Positions 57,341 through 64,000 of a DNA stretch of 64,000 bases are shown here, piece after piece. Position 1 is the stretch's first letter, and the number at the start of each line of letters is the position of its first letter. The notes beneath the pieces are model-generated. The model was not told where the DNA came from and made no database searches. It worked only from the letters and a program-made list of their open reading frames with translations. This DNA comes from Annona cherimola (taxonomy: Eukaryota; Streptophyta; Magnoliopsida; Magnoliales; Annonaceae): positions 33,397,452 to 33,461,451 of the forward strand of contig CM059972.1 in the NCBI GenBank assembly GCA_030490835.1, given 5' to 3'. The translations under genes and the position numbers were made by a program.

Positions 57341-59918
57341 TGATAAGTCTAAAAATTTTTATTTAATTTCATATTAAATTCACACCGTTAAATATTAAAA
57401 CATTAATTAAATGCATGTTTTAAGTGGAATTTCATGAAAATCATATTTTTGATAAAATCTCTAATTTTGCTATAAAATGGGTCATTTTGCAACATTCTTG
57501 AAAATATAAAATTATGACTCAATCCCCTAGAAGATTTTAACGTTAAAATATGTATTAGCATAATTTGGGCAAAATTATGAAACCATCTAATTGGGAAAAT
57601 CATACATACAGTTATAAATATAATCTAAAATATGGTTATAAAGCAAACTATTATAACATTTTAAGATAAAAATAAATAAATTTAAAAAGGGGTAAAAAGA
57701 AAATTAATAATATTTACGAGCTTATTAAAATTATTTTGACAAAAATTAAATATTTAAATCCACGTTTTCATTTGCTGCATGAGTACAGGCGACCGTACAC
57801 CACCGGAGCACCAGTTCGGTGCTCCACCATCTTCCCCAAATCGGCAGCTATGGCGTCCCTCTCCCCGTCCCAATCTGGGCCCCATTCCATTCTCAGCTAT
57901 AGGAGATAAAAGAGATGCGGGCCAGGCTTCGGCGACTCCCTCTTCCGGCCACCATTTCAGAAACGTCTTTCCCAATTGCACCAAGCATAACAGCCATTAC
58001 CGGAGTTCGGTTTCTTTCTCCAAACCCACTTGCACAGCATCGTCGCCGGCAGCAAAAATCCATCTGTCATAGCCATTAGAATCTCGCCCCTTATTTCTTA
58101 ACAACAGGAAATCAGCAGTAGCCTGCCAAGGACCACCCCTGTTGCCTCTTTAAATATCCGACTTCAAGCAAAAGCAGCCCGTCTTCTCCAACCCAAGCCA
58201 TCTCCATGAAAACTGGCAGTGAAAATCCCAAAATCCGGCCAACTGCAGCCGCCAGCGACAAAAACCTGATCGACCACTGACTCCCGGAATCCCACCTTCA
58301 CCCATTACAGCTCCAATCCAAACGACCGAACCACAAATCAGCAACGACATGCCTCACCTCTTCCCTTTCTTTCGATTAGCTGTGATTCCAACTTAGTGTT
58401 CTTCTCCATGCCAGGTGACCATTGCGTCTCAATAAATCCAAGCTCTCCATCATCGAACTGAGCAGCATTTTGCAATGTCAAACGCCGTCCCAACATGAAA
58501 TTCCAGCACAACTGATTGGCAGCAACACCAAAACAAAATTAGTTGCCTCTGCATCCCGAGACCAAGCAATTCACCCATCTCTCTAATTAAAAGAGCAGCC
58601 CCCATTCTTTTCTAACTTGCAAATATTCAACCAAGCAGTGGCAAAGGCAGAAAATCGAGCAGCAAAATTTGTAGCCAAAGATTTCAACTGGAAGGCCCGG
58701 CTCAATCTCCAGCCTTCTGCAAAATATCAGCGATAACCATGATTGAACGGGCCAAGCAGAAATATCAGCGACCCCTCTCACCTTTTCTTCTCCGATAGCA
58801 ATCCAATTCCTGCAATCGAAAGCCAAACCATAACAGATCAATGGCCAATCGAGCATAATGGCGACGTGCTTCCATCCATCCAGCTAGTTAGCCACGATTA
58901 TAGCTCCACAGTTGACCTCAAACTGGCAAATAGCAGCAACCAAACCTGCCTATAAGGAGATGGATTCCGGAACCCATTTTTCAGCAACTACCGGCAGCTC
59001 CCATACTCCTAGCATCGATCGTGTTTAGTTGCGCCCAAGTAACTGTTTCCTGTCGCATTGACAACAGCAATTGTTTCTGTACGAACTCAGCCAAAGAAAA
59101 GAGCAACACGAAATGACAATAGGGAGTGCGTAAAAACCAAGTGAAAAAGTAGCAATGCAAAGGAGGAGACAATGAACCGAAATCCCACATCGGATTCCAC
59201 CTTGGAGGAAGGGTCCCTCACACATCTATAAAAGCATGGGCCCTCCACACATCCCAACACACTACACACAACATCTCTCCCATCGGCCCATTTAGGTGGG
59301 ACCTTTGCGAAGTGAGAAAAAACTCCAAGGGCTTGGATTGCTTCTCAAAGAGAGTGGTTTTCGAGTAGGAATTGGGGTAAATAAATTTTCTTTTAATTAT
59401 AGTTTTTTTTATGCTTTGTAGTTGCTAATTTTAGATTTGTAATATTTAGCATAGATTTACCGCTTTATGCATTGTAATTTTCAAATTGAGTTTAATGCAA
59501 TTTTCATTCCTGTTTTCGTAGATTAAATTTTAATTCTCTAGTCTTTAAATTACTGTCCTAATTTAGATTTAATTTTAGTTAATTGCAATTTCTCCTCTTC
59601 TTTCTCGGTCTCTTTCTCTCTCTTCTTTCTTTCTCTTTCTAATTCTCCTTTCTTCTCTCTCTCTAATTTCTTTTTCTTTATCTCTAATTTCTTCTCCTTT
59701 ATCTCTAATTTCTTTCTTTCTCTTCTTTATACCCTCTTTCACTTTTCTCTTTTTGCTTAAAATAATTCAAAAATTATATAGCCTCTCTGTGGATTCGACC
59801 CGACTCACCGTTGTTCTACACTATCACCCGCATAGTGGTAGCTTTAATGTGTCTCGGTAAATTTTAAATTAAACTGGTGATCACAGTGCTCTTAACGACA
59901 AGCACTTTGTGCGCATCA
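57341..59918 (+). repeat. 5' LTR of the Athila-like gag-pol element
   Basis: 2578 bp, TGATAAGTCTAAAAAT to gtgcgcatca. AT-rich ends and a GC-rich middle (57780-59270) with frames on both strands similar to those of the solo LTR (both start near a conserved 'catgagtac' and 'cgtacaccgccgg'-like block). TATA box 59227-59233, polypyrimidine tract about 59590-59755, conserved end block 'cctctctgtggattcgaccc' at 59781-59800. Confidence 0.9.
59227..59233 (+). promoter_or_regulatory. LTR core promoter (TATA box)
   Basis: TATAAAA in 'acatctataaaagcatggg', conserved in the sister solo LTR at 26676-26682. Confidence 0.65.
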
Positions 59919-59924
59919 AGTTTT

Positions 59925-59942
59925 TAGCGCCGTTGCCGGGGA
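59925..59942 (+). other. Primer binding site, Asp tRNA
   Basis: TAGCGCCGTTGCCGGGGA, one G-to-A change from a perfect match to the complement of the tRNA-Asp 3' end, six bases after the LTR end. Confidence 0.93.
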
Positions 59943-60639
59943 GGCATGAAATTTTGAATTATTTTGCTTAAATTTTCTTTAATTAAATCTCATCTTGTGT
60001 TGCTTTATTTCATGTGTACCTATTATGCTGTTAGTTTAATATCATTGCTTCCTTTTGAATTTCTTATCTGCTTTCTTTACGCACTTTAAGGAACTTCATA
60101 TTGCAAAGAAATATAAAACTTAATCCCTTCTAAAAAAAATTAATTTTATCAATATTTGGTACACATGTACTAACTGCTAATTGCGTCTAATTAAGATACA
60201 TGTGTGTGATTGACTAACTCGCATCATTTAAAAAGTTTTGAAAAACTCGCATCATCTAAAAGTCTTAACGTTTGCATCTCCCTTCTTTAACCCCCATGTC
60301 TACACTTTTTTATATTTTTCCATTTCTGATCTTGAACCCCTTTTCTACACTGTTTACATTTTACTTTTGCACATTTAATTTCTGCCATTAACTCGCATCA
60401 TATCTAACCAGCTAACCCGCTAACTCGCATTTCATATTTGGTTGTGCATTTACACTTTTTTTTTTCTAAAAAAAAAACTCATATCTCATACTTATTTTTT
60501 TTTCTTGGTGTATGCATATTTTATTCTCTCATTCAGTTCATAGTTATATATTTTTGAGCTTGCCTTACCCTTTTTAGGTCCATTTAGCGGCTCATCATAG
60601 CACGCTAAAAAAAATAAAATAAAATAAAATTAATGATAT
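59943..60639 (+). other. Untranslated leader of the Athila-like element
   Basis: About 700 AT-rich bases with repeated 'aactcgcat' words (60209-60480) and an A-rich run of AAAAT units just before gag (60610-60630). No supported coding frame. It probably holds the packaging signal, which cannot be recognised from sequence alone. Confidence 0.6.
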
Positions 60640-62365
60640 ATGCATGGTAGGAGATCTTTAATTTCTGATTTGATAGAACCAAACCTTGAAATTGAAAGAT
60701 TCCTACATCAACTAAGAAAATCACAAAAGTATATAATGGATCAAAATCAAATGTTAGAAATTAATAATCCTGAACCTGATCCTCCTAAACAAATGAAAGA
60801 ATATTTCATTCCAACTAATTATAATCCCTCTTCTTGCATTGAACTACCTCAAACTCAAGCTAATCAATATGAAATCAAATCAGGAACCATCCAAATGCTT
60901 CCATCTTTTTATGGAAATACTAATGAAGATCCTTATAAGCATTTAGATGAATTTTTAGAAATTTGCTCCACAGTGAAAATACAAGGTTTTTCTGATGACG
61001 CTCTCAAATTAAGACTTTTCCCATTTTCCCTTAAAGATAAGGCTAAATATTGGTTGGGTACTCTAAGTAGACCTATCACTACTTGGAATATGATGCAACA
61101 AGAATTTCTAAAAAAAATTTATCCTATAGGCCGAACCAATACTATGAGAAGAGCAATTACCCAATTTTCCCAAACACCTGGGGAGCAAATCCATGAATCC
61201 TGGGAAAGATTAAAAGAATTGTTAAGAAAATGTTCACATCACGGGTTATCTAAATGGCAGATTGTCCAAGCCTTTTATGAGGGATTAGCTGATCATTATA
61301 AACAAATGGTAGATGCATCATGTGGAGGAGCATTTATGAGTAAAAGTGAAAATGAAGCATATGACTTATTCGAAATGCTTAGTGAAAATTCCATAAATCA
61401 TGCTTCATTATCATTATATGAAAGAAATATGAGCTCATCTAAAAAGGCAGGATTATATGAAGTTAAAAATTACATAGAACCTAATTCAAGAATAGATATA
61501 AATTTTATTGCACAAAAATTAGAAAAATTAGAAAAAATGGATGAGCTAACACAAAAAGTAAATCAAATGTGGAATAATCAACTTCCACCTTGTCCATATC
61601 CTAATTTTCAATTACCTCAAGAAGTTTGTGCCTTGTGTTCAAGCCCAACACATCCTGTAAGTGAATGCCCCACTGCAGCTCAACTCCCACCTTTCATCCA
61701 AGAGCAAGTACAGACAGCTCAAGGATTTTCCAAACCAAATAATGATCCATACTCCACCACTTATAATCCAGGTTGGAGAAATCATCCTAATTTTTCTTGG
61801 AAAAATCAAGCTCAACACCAAGTTGCAAATCCCTCTACTTCACACTTTCCCAAACCACCAACACAAAATTACTACCAAAATCAACAACCGCAACATAATT
61901 TTTAGACTAATGCGTACTCAAAAGGACCACAAATTGAGTCACAAGCCAATTATTCATCAAACTACCTACCACCTTCTCCAGCTAATGGTGTTAATGAGAA
62001 ATTTGCAGAATTAAAACAATTTTTCCAACAATCTATATCTAAGTTGGAAAGTCATGTGGGTCAATCGATATCGAACTTAGAAAACCAGATAGGGCAGATA
62101 GCTGAAGCAAACAGAAAAAGAGAGGTTGGACATCTACCTAGTCAACTAATACCCAATCCAAGAAATTATCCTCCAAGTTTTCAAAATAAACCAGGTATAT
62201 TAAAAAATCCACAATTTGAAAATGCAAGAGCATTCTCTACGTTAAGAAGTGGTAAAATCTTAGAAGTCCCATATAAATCTAAAGTTATTAATGAAAATTC
62301 TAGTCAAATGAAACAAAAAGAAATTTTAGAGGATGACGAAGAATTAGTAGAAACCGAGTTGGGGG
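60640..62365 (+). pseudogene. gag: Athila-like gag (capsid and nucleocapsid)
   Basis: From ATG 60640, 421 codons run to a TAG at 61903, then the same frame stays open to 62365. Capsid domain at about residues 85-260 (IKSGTIQMLPSFYGN, LFPFSLKDKAKYWL, WERLKELLRKCSHHG, GLADHYKQMVD). Zinc knuckle C330-x2-C333-x4-H338-x4-C343. Then YNPGWRNHPNFSW, the Athila hallmark, and a Q/N-rich tail. The TAG equals a CAG codon after one transition. After it the frame contains a coiled-coil-like stretch (KLESHVGQSISNLENQIGQIAE) and the LRSGK motif. A one-base difference in the G5 run (62361-62365) shifts to the protease frame. Confidence 0.92.
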
Positions 62366-63395
62366 AGAAGATAAAGGGAAAGGAATAATAGATGAAGACC
62401 CCAGTAAATATCAACCTGTAGTCCCTTTCCCGAGCGCCTTAAAAGCTAAATCTGCTAGTAAACAAAACCTTGCACAAAATGAGGAAATGATGGAATTATT
62501 CAAACAAGTTAATATTAACATTCCTCTTATTGATGCCATCAAACATGTTCCAGCCTATGCGAAGTTCTTAAAAGACCTTTGCACTCAAAAGAGAGAACCT
62601 CGTTCCGCCCCTCAAAAGATCATGCTCCCAGTAGAGGCAAGTGCAGCAATTTTGGACAAACTACCACCAAAATTAAAGGATCCTGGTGCCCCACTCATTT
62701 CTTGTGACATAGGCGGAATAACATTTGATAAAGCACTTTTAGACTTTGGGGCTAGTGTTAATCTCTTACCCACTTCTGTTTATGAAAAATTTAACATGGG
62801 AGAATTAAAACCTACTTCAGTCATTTTACAACTTGCAGACAGATCAGTAAAAACCCCACGAGGACTTATTGAAGATATTATAATAAAAATTAATGATTGT
62901 TATTTCCCAATGGATTTTCTTATTCTTGACATGACTTCAAATTCAGAGCTAAACAAGGCACCAATCATTTTAGGGCGCCCATTCTTAGCCACAGCAGAAG
63001 CTAATATTAATTGTAAAACTGGTATAATGGACATCTCATTTAGGGGTGAAAAATTCAAAATTGATATTTTTAAAGCTTCGAAGTACCCAAACTGTGATGA
63101 AGGGTGTCTTACAGTTGACATTATCAATGATTTGTCAAGTTTCACGCTCGATTTTGAACATAATTCCATAAATGAGGTAAATGTTTTAAATAATTGCCCT
63201 TAGTCTTTTAACTATTGGAATAGTGTTGAACCTTTACCAATTTTGCAATCTCAGCCATCACCTACATCTATTGAGTTACCACCACAACTTGAGCTTAAAT
63301 CTCTACCTACCTCTCTTAAATATGCATTTTTGGGTCCTAATCAAACACTACCAGTAGTGATAGCCTCAAATCTAACTATAACTCAAGAAAAATAA
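62366..63395 (+). pseudogene. pol: Athila-like protease
   Basis: In the frame entered after the G5 run, the linker KYQPVVPFPSALKAK leads to INIPLIDAIKHVPAYAKFLKDLC and the retropepsin site LLDFGASVNLLP (near 62738-62775; DFGAS where DLGAS is usual, catalytic Asp kept). Then LQLADRSVKTPRG, FPMDFLILDM and ILGRPFLAT. A TAG at 63201 and a TAA at 63393 are in frame and each fits a Gln codon changed by C-to-T; between them PTSLKYAFLG, the usual Athila linker to RT, is visible. The enzyme would process the gag-pol polyprotein. Confidence 0.9.
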
Positions 63396-64000
63396 CTTGT
63401 TGATATTCTTAGAGTGCATAAGAGTGCAATAGGTTGGTCAGTGGCTGATTTGAAAGGAATTAGTCCATCTATTTGCATGCATCACATATACTTAGAGGAA
63501 AATGCTAAACCAAGTAGAGAAATGCAAAGAAGACTAAACCCCATTATGAAAGAGGTAGTGAAAAAGGAAGTTGTCAAATGGCTTGATGTAGGAATCATTT
63601 ATCCAATCTCTGATAGTAAATGGGTAAGGCCAACCCAAGTCGTACCAAAGAAATCTGGACTCACAGTAATAAATAATGAAAAAGGTGAAGCAGTACCTAC
63701 TAGATTGACCACAGGATGGAGAGTTTGCATTGATTATAGAAAATCAAATGCTATGACTAAGAAAGATCATTTTCCACTCCCACTCATTGATCAAATCTTA
63801 GAAAAATTAGCAGGTCAAAAATACTTTTGTTTCCTAGATGGATATTCAGGATACAATCAGGTTGCCATTTATCCAGAAGATCAAGAAAAGACCACCTTTA
63901 CTTGCCCATACGGCACATTTGCATTTAGGAGAATGTCATTCGGGTTATGCAACGCACCGGCAACTTTTCAAAGGTGTATGATGGCAATCTTCTCAGATAT
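63396..64000 (+). pseudogene. pol: Athila-like reverse transcriptase, N-terminal part
   Basis: The frame is open to the window edge with no stop. Visible blocks: RVHKSAIGWSVADLKGISP, MQRRLNPIMKEVV, IIYPISDSKWVRPTQVVPKK, WRVCIDYRK (near 63720-63745), FPLPLIDQILEKLAG, FLDGYSGYNQV (first catalytic Asp at about 63838), TTFTCPYGTFAF and MSFGLCNAPATFQRCM. The YXDD block lies beyond the window. The order and YPISDSKWV wording are specific to Athila. It is listed as a pseudogene because the polyprotein upstream has stops, but this segment itself looks intact. Confidence 0.93.

Larger units (their letters stand above)
57341..64000 (+). mobile_element. Athila-like element with gag-pol, 3' end outside the window
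   Basis: 5' LTR 57341-59918, Asp primer site 59925-59942, leader, gag, protease and the first part of RT. It is the same LTR family as the solo LTR at 24470-27561. Coding is much better kept than in the host element: stops at 61903, 63201 and 63393 and one frameshift at a G run. It is the only element here in which Athila RT is present, so a relative of it could supply enzymes to RT-less copies. It is inserted in the 3' region of the host element. Confidence 0.9.

Overview
This window is nuclear DNA from a flowering plant, almost certainly from a repeat-rich heterochromatic region. I found no host gene, no tRNA or rRNA gene and no organelle sequence. The sequence is AT-rich and every intelligible reading frame belongs to an LTR retrotransposon: Ty3/gypsy Tekay-like chromoviruses (primed by initiator-Met tRNA), Ty3/gypsy Athila-like elements (primed by Asp tRNA) and one Ty1/copia Sirevirus. 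The species cannot be named from this.

Layout. (1) 1-18765: two non-autonomous large-LTR elements (LARD-1, LARD-2). Their LTRs are about 3 kb or longer and their internal domains only about 0.75-0.9 kb and non-coding. The 3' LTR of LARD-1 is split by two solo LTRs with perfect target-site duplications (TSDs; 1382-5384, ATCCA; 7820-10833, GTAAT) and again at 12121 by an LTR piece that is part of a chimera. (2) 18767-22534: a complete LTR in reverse orientation, abutting the reverse transcriptase of a Tekay chromovirus that has lost its 5' half. (3) 22535-41210: that Tekay element, with a solo Athila-type LTR inserted in its integrase (24470-27561, TSD GAGAC) and a full-length Sirevirus on the minus strand (27892-36650, TSD CAAGT). 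Its 4.0-kb 3' LTR ends at 41210. (4) 41211-57340: a decayed Athila-like host element, split by a reversed solo LTR (42312-52946, TSD TTAGC) that itself holds an RT-less Athila derivative (43019-49643, TSD TTAAC), and by a reversed truncated LTR (53986 to about 56349). (5) 57341-64000: the 5' LTR, gag, protease and start of reverse transcriptase of a better preserved Athila-like element, cut by the window edge.

Five TSD-bounded insertions allow the nesting order to be read directly. Nearly all premature stops are explained by C-to-T or G-to-A changes (CAG/CAA/CGA/TGG codons), as expected for methylated, silenced elements.

The most interesting signals are: two separate RT-less Athila derivatives sharing the same post-protease acidic module and 3' region; LARDs that share primer site, polypurine tract and pre-PPT motif with the autonomous Tekay element; and a hairpin near the 3' end of the Tekay-type LTRs that varies in a compensatory way between copies. 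I see no evidence for a new non-transposon system.
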